DNA of 64,000 bases from positions 62,001 to 126,000 of the forward strand of contig NZ_ARXU01000002.1 in the NCBI RefSeq assembly GCF_000756655.1. The letters run 5' to 3'. Under the pieces are notes generated by a model that made no database searches, was not told the origin of the DNA, and saw only the letters and a list, made by a program, of their open reading frames with translations. This DNA is from Alcanivorax jadensis T9 (lineage in GTDB: Bacteria > Pseudomonadota > Gammaproteobacteria > Pseudomonadales > Alcanivoracaceae). This document shows positions 16,593 to 25,604 of this stretch, in pieces. A program made the position numbers and the translations under genes. The stretch's first letter is position 1; every line of letters begins with the position of its first letter.

Positions 16593-18659
16593 ATGAATTC
16601 TCGACGCCATACCCTGGCCGGGTGCGTCGCCGTGGCGCTGGCTGCATCGCTAGCTCCCATGGTCGTTCAGGCCGAGGGCACTGCAACATCCAATAGCAAT
16701 GAACTGGAAGCGGTGAACGTGTCCGCCCTGCCCCTGGGCAGCGGCAGCCCCAGCACCCCCTACTCGGTGATGGACCAGCAAACCCTCACCCAGAAAAACG
16801 CTGCCACCCTGGGCGAGACCCTGAACAACCAGCCCGGCGTGCACAGCGATACCTTCGGTGGCGGCGCCAGCCGGCCGGTCATTCGTGGCCAGAGCGGCCC
16901 GCGCGTGGGTGTACTCAACGACGGCTCCGCAGTGCTGGATGCCTCCAGCATTTCCCCGGACCACACCGTCACTGTGGACCCCATGCTGGCCCGCCAGATC
17001 GAGGTCCTGCGCGGCCCGTCTACCCTGCTTTATGGCAGCGGCGCCAGTGGCGGCGTGGTCAATGTACTGGACAGCCGCATCCCCACCGAACGCCCCCGTG
17101 AGGAGGTGGAAGGCTTCGTCGGCGCACGCGCCAACACCGTGGCCGATGCAAACGCCACCGCCGCCGGCATCACCTTCTCTGCCACAGACCATCTGGTGTT
17201 CCGCGTGGAGGGCAGCCGCCGCGACGCCGATGACTACGAAGTGGACGGTTTCGACCGCCTAACCGTGCCCGGCACCTTCGCCGAAAGCGACAACAGCAGC
17301 ATCGGTGCCTCCTGGATCGGTGATCAGGGCTTCTTCGGCATGGCCTACAGCTACCGCCGCGATAACTACGGCCTCCCTGGGCACAACCATGAATTCGAAG
17401 AATGCGGTGTCAGCCGCGGTAGACTGGACTGCCCGGACGAAGAGCACGACCACGAGCACGGCGAAGAAGTGACTCCCTTCGTGGACCTGGCCAGCCGTCG
17501 GGTGGACGCCCGCGGTGAATACCGCAACCCCATGGACGGCATCACCGCCATCCGCTTTCGTGGCAACCACACCGAATACCGCCACCATGAAATCGAGGAA
17601 GGCGAAATCGGCACCACCTTTCGCAACCGCGGCGGCGATGCCCGGCTGGAAGTGGAGCACGCTCCCATCGGCAACTGGCGGGGTGTGGTCGGCATGCAGT
17701 ACACCGACTTTGACTTCAGCTCCATGGGGGGTGAAGCCTTCGTGCCAAAAACCGAAAGCCGCTCCATGGCGTTGTTCGCCGTGGAAGAGTACCGGCTCAA
17801 CGATCAATGGCGTTTCGAGCTGGGGGCCCGCCAGGAGCACCAGCGACTGCGCCCCGAAGATCGTCCCGGTGAAGCGCTACCGGATCTGAAGCAGGACAGC
17901 ACCTCCCTGTCCGCCGCCGCCAACTGGGCCTTTGTGCCGGGCTATGAACTGGTGCTGTCCGTGGGCCACTCCGAGCGCGCTCCCAGCGCCCAGGAGCTGT
18001 ATGCCGAAGGCGTCCACCTAGCCACCAACACCTACGAGTGCGGCCTGTTCAGCGCCTGCGGTGGCGGCCAGCGGGATCTGGACGACGAAATCAGCCTCAA
18101 CGCCAACCTGAACCTGCGCAAGACGCAGGGCGACTGGCTGTTTGACCTGGGCGTGTTCGAGAACCGCATCAACAACTATCTCTATGCCCGCACCCTGGAC
18201 CAGATCGAAGACTTTCGCCTGATCAAGTACAGCCAGCGCGACGCCACCTTCACCGGTGCCGAAGCCTCGGTGAGCTACTACGGCATCGACCCCATCGGCA
18301 TTACCGTGTTCGGCGACATGGTGCGCGCCACCTTCGATGACGGCGGCTACCTGCCACGCATCCCCGCCAAGCGACTGGGTACCCGGCTCAACACCTACGT
18401 GGGGCATTTCGATGCCGAGCTGGAGTATTACCGCAGCTTCGCCCAGGACCAGATCGCCGGTTTCGAGGACCGTACCGCAGCCTATGACATGGCCAACGTC
18501 ACCGTCAGCTACCGACTACGCGGCGACCAGCGCTACACCTTCTACGTGCGCGGCAACAACCTGCTCGGCGAGGAAGTATTCAACCACTCCTCCTTCCTGG
18601 CCAGCACCGTGCCGGAACCGGGTCGCAATCTGACCGTGGGTACCCGTATCGAGTTTTAA
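16593..18659 (+). CDS. znuD: ZnuD-like TonB-dependent zinc receptor
   Basis: A 688-aa outer-membrane receptor. A signal peptide ends near VVQA, a plug domain follows (PGVHSDTFGGGASRPVIRG, VEVLRGPSTLLYG-type), then a 22-strand barrel ending in Phe. An extracellular loop near residues 260-300 has a Cys pair and the His-rich EEHDHEHGEE, the zinc-capturing feature of ZnuD. Zinc transport driven by TonB is therefore likely. The start ATG 16593 follows AGAGGT. No Zur box was recognised in the 100 bases upstream. The next gene is another His-rich exported protein. Confidence 0.88.
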   Translation: MNSRRHTLAGCVAVALAASLAPMVVQAEGTATSNSNELEAVNVSALPLGSGSPSTPYSVMDQQTLTQKNAATLGETLNNQPGVHSDTFGGGASRPVIRGQSGPRVGVLNDGSAVLDASSISPDHTVTVDPMLARQIEVLRGPSTLLYGSGASGGVVNVLDSRIPTERPREEVEGFVGARANTVADANATAAGITFSATDHLVFRVEGSRRDADDYEVDGFDRLTVPGTFAESDNSSIGASWIGDQGFFGMAYSYRRDNYGLPGHNHEFEECGVSRGRLDCPDEEHDHEHGEEVTPFVDLASRRVDARGEYRNPMDGITAIRFRGNHTEYRHHEIEEGEIGTTFRNRGGDARLEVEHAPIGNWRGVVGMQYTDFDFSSMGGEAFVPKTESRSMALFAVEEYRLNDQWRFELGARQEHQRLRPEDRPGEALPDLKQDSTSLSAAANWAFVPGYELVLSVGHSERAPSAQELYAEGVHLATNTYECGLFSACGGGQRDLDDEISLNANLNLRKTQGDWLFDLGVFENRINNYLYARTLDQIEDFRLIKYSQRDATFTGAEASVSYYGIDPIGITVFGDMVRATFDDGGYLPRIPAKRLGTRLNTYVGHFDAELEYYRSFAQDQIAGFEDRTAAYDMANVTVSYRLRGDQRYTFYVRGNNLLGEEVFNHSSFLASTVPEPGRNLTVGTRIEF

Positions 18660-18737
18660 CGCCTTGATCGTTCAGTGAAAACGACTCACCCCGGCGCCTT
18701 TACTCCGCCGGGGTCGCGAACCGAATTGGAGAACACC

Positions 18738-20108
18738 ATGCAACGCTTCAAACACGCAGCCAAGCGGGGCCCGGCCCTGCTTATCTGGATGCTGGCCGCC
18801 CTGCTACTGGCCGGCTGTGAAAACGAAACCGGCAGCACCCCGCTGGGCGGCGGCGAAGACGACGCCCATGACCACGAAGAACATGGCGATCATCCGGGCC
18901 GTCTGGCCATCCTGTCCCGCGACGGGGCCGGCGATCAGCTGTACGCCTACGACCTGGAAGAACAGGCCCAGCTACCCGGCAGCCTGGCTCTGAACCACGC
19001 CCCCAGCGCCCTCTACACCAGCCCAGGCAAACGCTTCGTGTTGGCCATGCAGCGCAACGCCAACCAGGTGCAGATCATCGACGGCGGCCTCTACCGCCAC
19101 GACGACCACGTGGATGAAGTGGCCCCCGGCCTGGTCGGCACCCTCACCGGCCCGCGCCCGACCCACTACCGGGTTCACGGTGAGCAAGCCGCCCTGTTCT
19201 ACGACGGCGACGCCGGCAGCGCACTGATGGCGCAGGTGCAAGTACTCACTGACCACTCCCTGGAAAGCGCCAGCATGGAGGCCGACCATACCTTCGCCAG
19301 CGTCCACCACGGTGTGGCCGAACCCCGTGGGGAAATCGTGCTGGCCACCCATCGCACCGCCGCCAGCGGCCTGCCGGAAAAAGTGGACATCCTCCACCAG
19401 CACGGCGACCACTACCACGGCGAAGGCACCATCAGCCTGGATTGCCCGGACCTGCACGGTGCTGGCTCCAACGAGGAATACTCCGTATTCGGCTGCAGTG
19501 ACGGCATCCTCATCGTCCACCAGGATGGTGAAACCTTCACCGCCCAGCACGTGGATAACGCCACCCTGGGCCTGGCCGCCGGCGAGCGGGTCGGCAGCTT
19601 CGACAGCCAACACGAACTGCCCCAGTTCGTGGCCTACGCAGACGACCGCATCCTCATCATCCACCCGGACCATGGCGACGCGGAAGAACTGGACTGGACC
19701 GAAGGCGCCGCCGTCAGCCTGGACAACCATGCCCTGGACAGCCACGGCGAGCATCTGATCCTGCTGGATGACAGCGGCGACCTGCGCATCGTCGACACCG
19801 CCGACTGGAGCGAACACGCCCACGTGGAAAACGCCATCAACCCGGAAACCGCCGCCCCGCCGGCCAGCGGCCACGGCAGCCGCGTCTCCATGACCGTCGG
19901 CGGCGAACCCGCCCAGGTGTTCCTGTCCCACGCCGACAGCCAGTCCATCATTGTCGTCGACGTGGAAACCGGCGCCCTCGCCACCCCGCTCAACCTCACC
20001 TTCACCCCGGGCCAACTCACCTGGGTAGGCCTGAGCAGCGAAGAGGGCGACCATGAACACGAGGAAGACGACCACGATCATGACGAAGAGCACGATCACG
20101 ACCACTAA
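18738..20108 (+). CDS. His-rich beta-propeller lipoprotein (AztD-like)
   Basis: A 456-aa protein with a lipobox LLAGC (Cys about 31), a His/Asp-rich segment just after it (DDAHDHEEHGDH), repeated beta-strand motifs consistent with a propeller, and a C-terminal tail of about 20 residues made almost wholly of His, Asp and Glu. This resembles AztD, the periplasmic zinc metallochaperone that passes zinc to an ABC transporter binding protein. The start ATG 18738 follows TTGGAG. It lies 78 bases after the ZnuD-like gene and probably takes part in zinc handling. Confidence 0.68.
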   Translation: MQRFKHAAKRGPALLIWMLAALLLAGCENETGSTPLGGGEDDAHDHEEHGDHPGRLAILSRDGAGDQLYAYDLEEQAQLPGSLALNHAPSALYTSPGKRFVLAMQRNANQVQIIDGGLYRHDDHVDEVAPGLVGTLTGPRPTHYRVHGEQAALFYDGDAGSALMAQVQVLTDHSLESASMEADHTFASVHHGVAEPRGEIVLATHRTAASGLPEKVDILHQHGDHYHGEGTISLDCPDLHGAGSNEEYSVFGCSDGILIVHQDGETFTAQHVDNATLGLAAGERVGSFDSQHELPQFVAYADDRILIIHPDHGDAEELDWTEGAAVSLDNHALDSHGEHLILLDDSGDLRIVDTADWSEHAHVENAINPETAAPPASGHGSRVSMTVGGEPAQVFLSHADSQSIIVVDVETGALATPLNLTFTPGQLTWVGLSSEEGDHEHEEDDHDHDEEHDHDH

Positions 20109-20255
20109 CCGCTAGACCTGCCTGCCCCTCTCTCGAATCCGACGAGGGGCAGACTTCCCACACCCCTTCCTGATCCCCCGGTCGCCGTACCGCCTTCTTT
20201 TCACTACAATCCGTTTCATTACTTCGTCATACACATGACTCAAGCGGGAGACACC

Positions 20256-20774
20256 ATGAAAAAAGTACTGCTAGCCGCCACCCTGGCTCTGCCCATGTTC
20301 GCCCAGGCAAGTGGCTACGCCGGTCTGGAAATTGTCAGCAGCAAGATCGAGCCGGACAACACCAGCTCCTCCGCCAAGCCGAACGCCCTGCAATTCAAAT
20401 TCGGCACCTGGATCAACAAGGATGAAACCCTCGGCGGCGAACTGCGCCTGGGCCTGGGTGTCGGCGATGACGAACTGAGCAACAACGTGGACCTGGAAAT
20501 TGACCGCATGTACGGCGCCTACTTCCGTGGCCAGTTCCCCAACACCCTGCCGGTACGCCCCTACGGCCTGATCGGTGTCTCTTACATCGAAACCACCGCC
20601 AACTTCCCCGGCGGCGGCTCCGACGGCGAAAACTACAAGGATCTGTCCCTGGGCCTGGGCGCCGACATCACCATCACCAACCAGATCTTCCTCAGCGTGG
20701 AATACCTGCGCGCGGTAGATCGCAGCGGCGATGAAGTATCGAACCTTGGCTTCGGGATCAACGGGCGGTTCTAA
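20256..20774 (+). CDS. Small outer-membrane beta-barrel protein
   Basis: A 172-aa protein with a signal peptide (MKKVLLAATLALPMFAQA), followed by alternating strands (LGGELRLGLGVG; RPYGLIGVSYIET; DLSLGLGADITI) and a terminal Phe, typical of an eight-stranded OmpA/OmpW-like barrel. The ligand is not known. It follows the zinc genes but has its own leader of about 145 bases with GCGGGAG before ATG 20256, so it may be independent. It ends in a clear terminator. Confidence 0.78.
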   Translation: MKKVLLAATLALPMFAQASGYAGLEIVSSKIEPDNTSSSAKPNALQFKFGTWINKDETLGGELRLGLGVGDDELSNNVDLEIDRMYGAYFRGQFPNTLPVRPYGLIGVSYIETTANFPGGGSDGENYKDLSLGLGADITITNQIFLSVEYLRAVDRSGDEVSNLGFGINGRF

Positions 20775-20803
20775 GCCCTGTTTATAGCTGAAGGCTGAAC
20801 GAG

Positions 20804-20829
20804 AAACGCCCACCGGAAGGTGGGCGTTT
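20804..20829 (+). terminator. Rho-independent terminator
   Basis: The stem AAACGCCCACC / GGTGGGCGTTT with a GGAA loop, followed by a T-run, 30 bases after the barrel gene. Confidence 0.9.
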
Positions 20830-20926
20830 TTGGTTTGGGCCTGTACATCACCCTGCGCTAGTGAGCTAGCAAGAGGTCAACAGACTAAAACGAGGCAGGG
20901 CCCAGCTCTGACTTTTCAGGCTGAAA

Positions 20927-21256
20927 CTATCTGAATCGCTCATTCCATTTCCCATCATTTTCATTCTCGCAGCTCTCTTCCGTATCAAAGCGAATCTGCT
21001 GGCGACAATCTTTCATTTTGATTTCAATAGACGCCAGTTTTTCTTTGATAAGCGCACGCATGCCTTCCTTATCCGTCTTGGCGAGATGGGCATTTGTGTC
21101 ATACACACAGACAATCGACAGTGACGCGGGGAAATCGCTGTAGTTCACAAAGTGCGTGAGCCACTGGAATCCTTCGTATTTTTCCAATGCTGCCTCGCAA
21201 GCTTCGGTCAGCGCCTGCCTCAGGGAGTTTTCTGTTTTCTTGTCAGTCTTTCTCAT
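20927..21256 (-). CDS. Integron cassette hypothetical protein (Fis-like label)
   Basis: A 109-aa Lys- and Glu-rich cytosolic protein, AT-richer in coding than its neighbours. Its pattern (MRKTDKKTENSLRQALTEAC; FQWLTHFVNY; FDTEESCENENDGKW) matches a short family frequently found as a gene cassette in marine bacteria and often labelled Fis-family regulator, although no clear Fis helix-turn-helix is visible here. The start codon lies at the end of an attC-like site, only a few bases after its core. No attC follows its end, so it is the last or a truncated cassette. Function unknown. Confidence 0.7.
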   Translation of the reverse strand: MRKTDKKTENSLRQALTEACEAALEKYEGFQWLTHFVNYSDFPASLSIVCVYDTNAHLAKTDKEGMRALIKEKLASIEIKMKDCRQQIRFDTEESCENENDGKWNERFR

Positions 21257-21328
21257 TTTTAACGCCGAAAGTTGCGGCTGCGAAGCAGTCCAGCCACGAA
21301 GTGGCGTTGCAACCTTTCCTTGTTAGCT
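21257..21328 (-). other. attC-like recombination site (72 bp)
   Basis: Read on the minus strand, it begins AGCTAAC (21328-21322) and ends GTTAAAA (21263-21257). The inner arms GGAAAGGTTGC and GCAACTTTC pair, and small hairpins (GCCACTTCGTGGC, GCTTCGCAGC) form the middle. This matches the imperfect palindrome and core sites of an integron attC. It separates two cassettes. Confidence 0.72.
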
Positions 21329-21335
21329 GGCGTGC

Positions 21336-21899
21336 TCATAATAAATTATGTTTTTGAATGTATTTAAGATGTACATCCCTTAATAAATTGAGGAAATCTG
21401 CAAGTTTACTTAACGGTAAACTGAAGCTGATTTCCTCAACGTTGATTACGTTGCCTTTACGCCTTGCCTCTCTTTTATCTGAGAAAATAATGGATACATC
21501 GTCTATAAAAGATATCTTGGCATGGGCGATAGCGTTTCGTACGTGCCGGATAAAATCAATCGAGGATAGATCATTTGCATCCTCGTTTTTGTATGTTGTT
21601 TGATGCAGATCCCCCTCTTTGCGAAGAAATGTATTTATAGCTTCATACTCGTCACTATATTCATCGGAAATTATTTCTCTAGGAACGACTAATAGTGCGT
21701 AAAGCGCCATTAGGGCACTTCCTTGATTTAATATCCCAATCTCTTGAAAAGCTCTTTTTACTGGGCTGGGAAAATTTAAACTATCAAAAGACTTCGACCC
21801 TTTAGTGTAAACAGAACCAAGCTCATTAAGAAGAATAACTGTGTAGTAGCTTTGCAAAATCAAATTATGTTCTTGTACTGCAGATTTATCCAATCTCAT
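21336..21899 (-). CDS. HEPN-like protein in an integron cassette
   Basis: A 187-aa protein rich in Ile, Lys and Ser, with markedly lower GC than the flanks. The segment DFIRHVRNAIAHAKISF contains RNAIAH, an Rx4H motif as in HEPN ribonucleases, and the layout resembles the pEK499_p136-type HEPN family. HEPN proteins act in toxin-antitoxin and antiviral systems, but no nucleotidyltransferase partner is adjacent. The start is the ATG at 21899 with GGAGAG before it; the longer GTG start lies in the attC site. Confidence 0.62.
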   Translation of the reverse strand: MRLDKSAVQEHNLILQSYYTVILLNELGSVYTKGSKSFDSLNFPSPVKRAFQEIGILNQGSALMALYALLVVPREIISDEYSDEYEAINTFLRKEGDLHQTTYKNEDANDLSSIDFIRHVRNAIAHAKISFIDDVSIIFSDKREARRKGNVINVEEISFSLPLSKLADFLNLLRDVHLKYIQKHNLL

Positions 21900-21905
21900 C
21901 TCTCC

Positions 21906-22006
21906 AGCTAACGCTGCGCACAACGGCGCCCTTGTAATGGAGGCGCAGCCGTAATGTAAAGGGCGTCCGGCGGCCGCAGGCCGCGAATTGATGCGCCTTG
22001 TTATAA
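21906..22006 (-). other. attC-like recombination site (101 bp)
   Basis: On the minus strand it starts TTATAAC AAGGCGCA and ends TGCGCA GCGTTAGCT, so the outer arms pair, and the inner ACGCCCTT/AAGGGCG arms pair as well. The stop codon of the upstream cassette lies within the first core, as is common in cassettes. Its final core GTTAGCT is complementary to the first core AGCTAAC of the next attC, as expected for an inserted cassette. Confidence 0.75.
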
Positions 22007-22279
22007 GCCTTGCACCTTATTCGTGAGTTCAATTGTTTGTTTGCTGTCCTTTGTGACCACTAACCAATCAAATAGGACTTCGCTGTATTGGCCCGTGACG
22101 GCATAGAACTTTGAAACATGGGCTTCTTCGCCAAAGAACTCTTCCTTTTTTGCAGAACTCACAGCTTGAATTATGCTCTCCGCAAATTCGAGCAGCTCTT
22201 GCTCAGTCCCGATGAGGAAAGCTTCTTCCCAGCCGGTTTGAGCGGTAATTACAGGACCTGGATTTCGTGTTTTGCTAAT
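22001..22279 (-). CDS. Cassette ORF lacking an ATG start
   Basis: A frame of about 92 codons, open from just after a TGA at 22283-22285 to TAA at 22001, with no ATG. ATT 22279 or ATA 22282 are the only early starts. The predicted acidic protein (GWEEAFLIGTEQELLEFA; EVLFDWLVVTKDSKQTIEL) is plausible, with amphipathic helices and a beta hairpin. It fits between two integron core sites and ends in attC, so it is probably a genuine cassette gene, possibly started from ATT or decayed at its 5' end. Function unknown. Confidence 0.5.
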   Translation of the reverse strand: MSKTRNPGPVITAQTGWEEAFLIGTEQELLEFAESIIQAVSSAKKEEFFGEEAHVSKFYAVTGQYSEVLFDWLVVTKDSKQTIELTNKVQGL

Positions 22280-22285
22280 TATTCA

Positions 22286-22793
22286 CCCGAAGCCGCTAAA
22301 GGCTTATAACAGCGTATTCAGTCGAACGATTCGACATATCTTTTTTCGACATAATTCCAACCGGGGTACAACATATAGTGCCGAAGAATCCACTATCTTC
22401 AGTACCTTACCGAAAAAATGGCAACCATTCCCATTTAACAAAACTCGAACGAGCGGCCTATTCCCTGGATTCTCCCGGTATAGCCTCTTTCTGAAAAATA
22501 CCTTATATCAACCGTTTAGCTTTTTCTGTAAGCCATATCCTACAAGCCGGGATGGCCTATCTGTTGAGCACGGGAGGGTTTGGGTCTGTGGATTGAGGGT
22601 TCGCCATGCAAGCATAGTTATTCGCTACGCTCACCCTTCGGGCCGCACGGAACTACGTGCGTTACTCCGCTGCGCTACATTCCTGAGGGGATATTCAGGG
22701 GTCGAGTGTTTGCGGGAATGCTGGATGGGCACAGCGAAGTGGTTTTCGCGGTCGAACGACCGCTCCCACGGGGTGTGGTGATGCGACGGGCAT
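22286..22793. other. Gene-free stretch: cassette-array edge and REP fragments
   Basis: A core-like GTTATAA lies on the minus strand at 22310-22304, marking the outer edge of the first cassette. From 22311 to about 22540 the sequence is AT-rich with no coding pattern. From about 22590 to 22780 it is a patchwork of REP-like pieces (GGTTCGCCATGCAAGCATAG; a hairpin around GGTCGAACGACC). No integrase gene is present. Open frames across it are artefacts. Confidence 0.6.
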
Positions 22794-22826
22794 AAAAAAG
22801 CCCGGGTAGCTTGTGGCTGCCCGGGC
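22794..22826 (-). terminator. Terminator of the haem dioxygenase gene
   Basis: On the minus strand, GCCCGGGCAGC and GCTACCCGGGC pair with a five-base loop, followed by six T (plus-strand A at 22794-22799). Confidence 0.9.
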
Positions 22827-22856
22827 CGGTGGTGGCGGTGTTAGCGCCGCTCTCCC

Positions 22857-25604
22857 TTAACGGTCTTCGTAACGCTGGTGCTTGAAGAAGATGCCGGTAT
22901 CACCGAATTGAGACAGGGTGAACTCGGACTGGGTGACCAGTTCGCCGATTTTGACGGCGCTGTTGCGACGCTCGCGGGCGTAGCGTTCGGTGACCCAGGG
23001 CCAGATGGATTTACGGATCTGCCTATCGGTGCCGTAGACGTCGTACACCTTGGTGCCCGCCGGGATGGCCGTGAGGTCGTCACGGAAATCGTGAGGGGCG
23101 GTGCTGATGGTGTTTCTCAGATCCGGGTTGGGCACGAAGTAGACCTGCGTCGGCGTTTTGACGCTGCCTGCGGCGCTACCGTCCTGGTTCACTTTGGCCA
23201 TGTCGCTCATCACCAACAACGTCGGCTTGGTGGAGACCAGCGAGAACAGCGCGGTGGTGCCCAGTGTTTCGTTCACTTCCGCTTGCACATAGTTGGACAG
23301 TTCGTTGGCGAAAATGTTGTGGTTGTCGCCCTGCCCGCTGAGGGTATAGAGCGCAGACACGTTTTCGGAGCGTTTGCCGTCCACCAGCAATTTCAGGGCC
23401 AGGCCGGGGGCGAAGCCACGGTCGGACGGGTCGCCGGTGACGGACAGGCGCAGCAGGCCGTGGTCGGCGCCCTGGAACAGGCCGCTGTAATCATGGCCGG
23501 CGACAGACTGGAACTGCACCTTGGCCAGGGCACCGCGCGGATGAATCGGCTTGCTGTATCCCGGGGGCGCCACGTCGGTGACATCCTGGACTTTCTTCCA
23601 CAGTACCGAGTTGATCAGGCCGCCGATGTCGATGGGCTCAATGGCAGGCACGTCACTTTCTTCGTAGCTGGTGCGCAGGGCGCCGTTGACCCACAGGTGA
23701 TCCTGCTTGGCCTGGGCGGACCAGTCCTGATAGTCATCAGGCATGTTCAGGCCCCAGGGTTTGAAGGCGTTGTTCATGCCCACCAGGCTGGTGGCCAGCG
23801 CCGGGAAGTGACGACGGATCACGTCCACCATGGTGTGATCTTCCACCCAGTCGATGCCGCCGGCGGTGTAGACCTCGTCGGTGTAGTCGGTGGTGAAGAA
23901 GCGGTCGGTCATCAGACGACGGGACGCATTGAGGATGAAGATCTGGAATGAAGTCTCGCCGAAGCCGAAGCCTTCCGGACGGGTTTCTTCCGCCAGCTGC
24001 CCCACCAGGGTATCGATCATTTCGATGTCGTTGTTGTAGAGCGACTTCAGGTCCGCCAGCAGCTGGGGATCGCTGGTGAGATCCTCGAAACTGGTGATTG
24101 GCTTGAGGCCGATCTGGCGACGGAATTCGTTGTAGCGCGGCACACCGCGTTCGCGATCACGCAGTACGTCGATAGCAGCCATGTCGATGTCGCCGATCAG
24201 CGGCATGGACAGGTTACGCAGGAAGTCCGGGTAGTTGTTCAGGGTCAGCGAGCCCGGGTGGGTGATGCCGAAGGAATACCACAGGCGATCCTGGCCCACG
24301 TCGCCGAGCAGGTCTTCCGCGTCGCCGTTACGGGTGTCCTCAATAGGAATTTCCTGATCGACGATGTTGGAACCGATGTCGTACACCTTGATCTCGTCGC
24401 GCAGCAGCGGGTGCATGCGGTACACGGAGACAAATTCTTCGGTCAGGGTGTAAGGCACGCCGTAGTTGTTCGGGGTACGCGAGCCGACCAGGCCGGCCAG
24501 GGCGTGTTCGATGGAACTGGTGGGGCTGTCGCCCAGACCGGTGTCGATGCCGACCAGATCAAACAGGCTGCCCAGTTGACCCAGGTTGTTGTTGAGCACG
24601 TCCAGGTCTTCCTGGAATTTATCACGGGTGTCGCGATCGCCGCCCAGGCCCCACCAGTTGGCGTACATGGCCCGCTCCAATACCGGGTTGGCCAGAATCG
24701 CCGGGGTCCATTCCACGGTGTGGATCTTGGCCATCAGCGCGGAGTTGATCAGGCGCGCCTTGTCGAACAGCCACTGATCAGACTTGCCCGGATTGTTGGC
24801 CTTGAGCATATCGGCGATAGCGTTGTGCTCCAGGGTGAACAGATGATGCATCATGCTCAGCCCCACCCACCAGTTTTCATTGAAGCCGGTGATGGGTTTG
24901 CCGCTGAGAAATTCCGTGGGCAGGCGGCCATTGCCGTCCACTTTCAGCTTGCCGTCCACGAACGAGCGTACTTCGTCGTTGGTGTCCTTGTCGCTACCGT
25001 AGAGCTGGGAGCCATCCCACCAGTGGGTGTTGATGTTCTCGTAGGTGACGATGGATTCATCGCCACTGACATCCGGGTCCGGGCGGGTACGCTGCACGGA
25101 CATGGTGCCATCGCCCAGCACATCGCCCGGCGGCAGCGGGAATTCAATCGGGTTGGCCTCGGTGCGCGGACCATGGTCGAACCAGTCGTGCACCATGAAC
25201 TGAATCCAGGAGGTGGCGATAAAATTCAGGGTGGTGGCAGGCTTGAAATCACCGCCACGGGACATGATCAGGTTACTGACTTCCCGGGGGTTGGGGGTCA
25301 GCAGGTTGCCACTGGCGTTTTCCGCATACACCGACGCCGGGTCTACGTTACGGCCGAAGTTGGCGTGGGCGGAGCCTTCCGCCGGATTGTCGAGAATATT
25401 ACAGGTGCCGTCTTCGGTACGGGCGGTGAGACTGCGTTCGTCGCAGACAATGCTGGCGTTCTTTTCGTCCCAACTTTCCATGTCGAACATGTTGTTTTCG
25501 AGCAGGTCTTCCCGCTGCCCGGCCAGTACCAGCAACGCACCCATAACGCCCAGGGTGCCGAATTTGGTGAGGGCCGGCCAGGTAACCCAGGGGGTCATAG
25601 CCAT
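22857..25604 (-). CDS. Alpha-dioxygenase/cyclooxygenase-like haem protein
   Basis: A 915-aa animal-type haem peroxidase. The distal His is in MVHDW (about 139); the catalytic Tyr and proximal His are in VYRMH (Tyr about 395, His about 398), the arrangement of plant alpha-DOX and COX enzymes, which oxygenate fatty acids. THWWDGSQLYG, MMHHLFTLEHN and IHTVEWTP also match. The dioxygenase part ends near residue 670; the remaining roughly 240 residues form an extension I do not recognise. The hydrophobic N-terminus looks like the membrane-binding part of alpha-DOX rather than a signal. The start is ATG 25604 after CGGAGG. A fatty-acid or alkane-derived substrate is inferred. Confidence 0.8.
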   Translation of the reverse strand: MAMTPWVTWPALTKFGTLGVMGALLVLAGQREDLLENNMFDMESWDEKNASIVCDERSLTARTEDGTCNILDNPAEGSAHANFGRNVDPASVYAENASGNLLTPNPREVSNLIMSRGGDFKPATTLNFIATSWIQFMVHDWFDHGPRTEANPIEFPLPPGDVLGDGTMSVQRTRPDPDVSGDESIVTYENINTHWWDGSQLYGSDKDTNDEVRSFVDGKLKVDGNGRLPTEFLSGKPITGFNENWWVGLSMMHHLFTLEHNAIADMLKANNPGKSDQWLFDKARLINSALMAKIHTVEWTPAILANPVLERAMYANWWGLGGDRDTRDKFQEDLDVLNNNLGQLGSLFDLVGIDTGLGDSPTSSIEHALAGLVGSRTPNNYGVPYTLTEEFVSVYRMHPLLRDEIKVYDIGSNIVDQEIPIEDTRNGDAEDLLGDVGQDRLWYSFGITHPGSLTLNNYPDFLRNLSMPLIGDIDMAAIDVLRDRERGVPRYNEFRRQIGLKPITSFEDLTSDPQLLADLKSLYNNDIEMIDTLVGQLAEETRPEGFGFGETSFQIFILNASRRLMTDRFFTTDYTDEVYTAGGIDWVEDHTMVDVIRRHFPALATSLVGMNNAFKPWGLNMPDDYQDWSAQAKQDHLWVNGALRTSYEESDVPAIEPIDIGGLINSVLWKKVQDVTDVAPPGYSKPIHPRGALAKVQFQSVAGHDYSGLFQGADHGLLRLSVTGDPSDRGFAPGLALKLLVDGKRSENVSALYTLSGQGDNHNIFANELSNYVQAEVNETLGTTALFSLVSTKPTLLVMSDMAKVNQDGSAAGSVKTPTQVYFVPNPDLRNTISTAPHDFRDDLTAIPAGTKVYDVYGTDRQIRKSIWPWVTERYARERRNSAVKIGELVTQSEFTLSQFGDTGIFFKHQRYEDR

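Noticed and set aside
22272-22781. 169-codon plus-strand frame beside the cassettes
   Set aside because: It runs across an attC edge, AT-rich gap and REP fragments and shows no protein-like pattern; it is not an integrase remnant as far as I can see.
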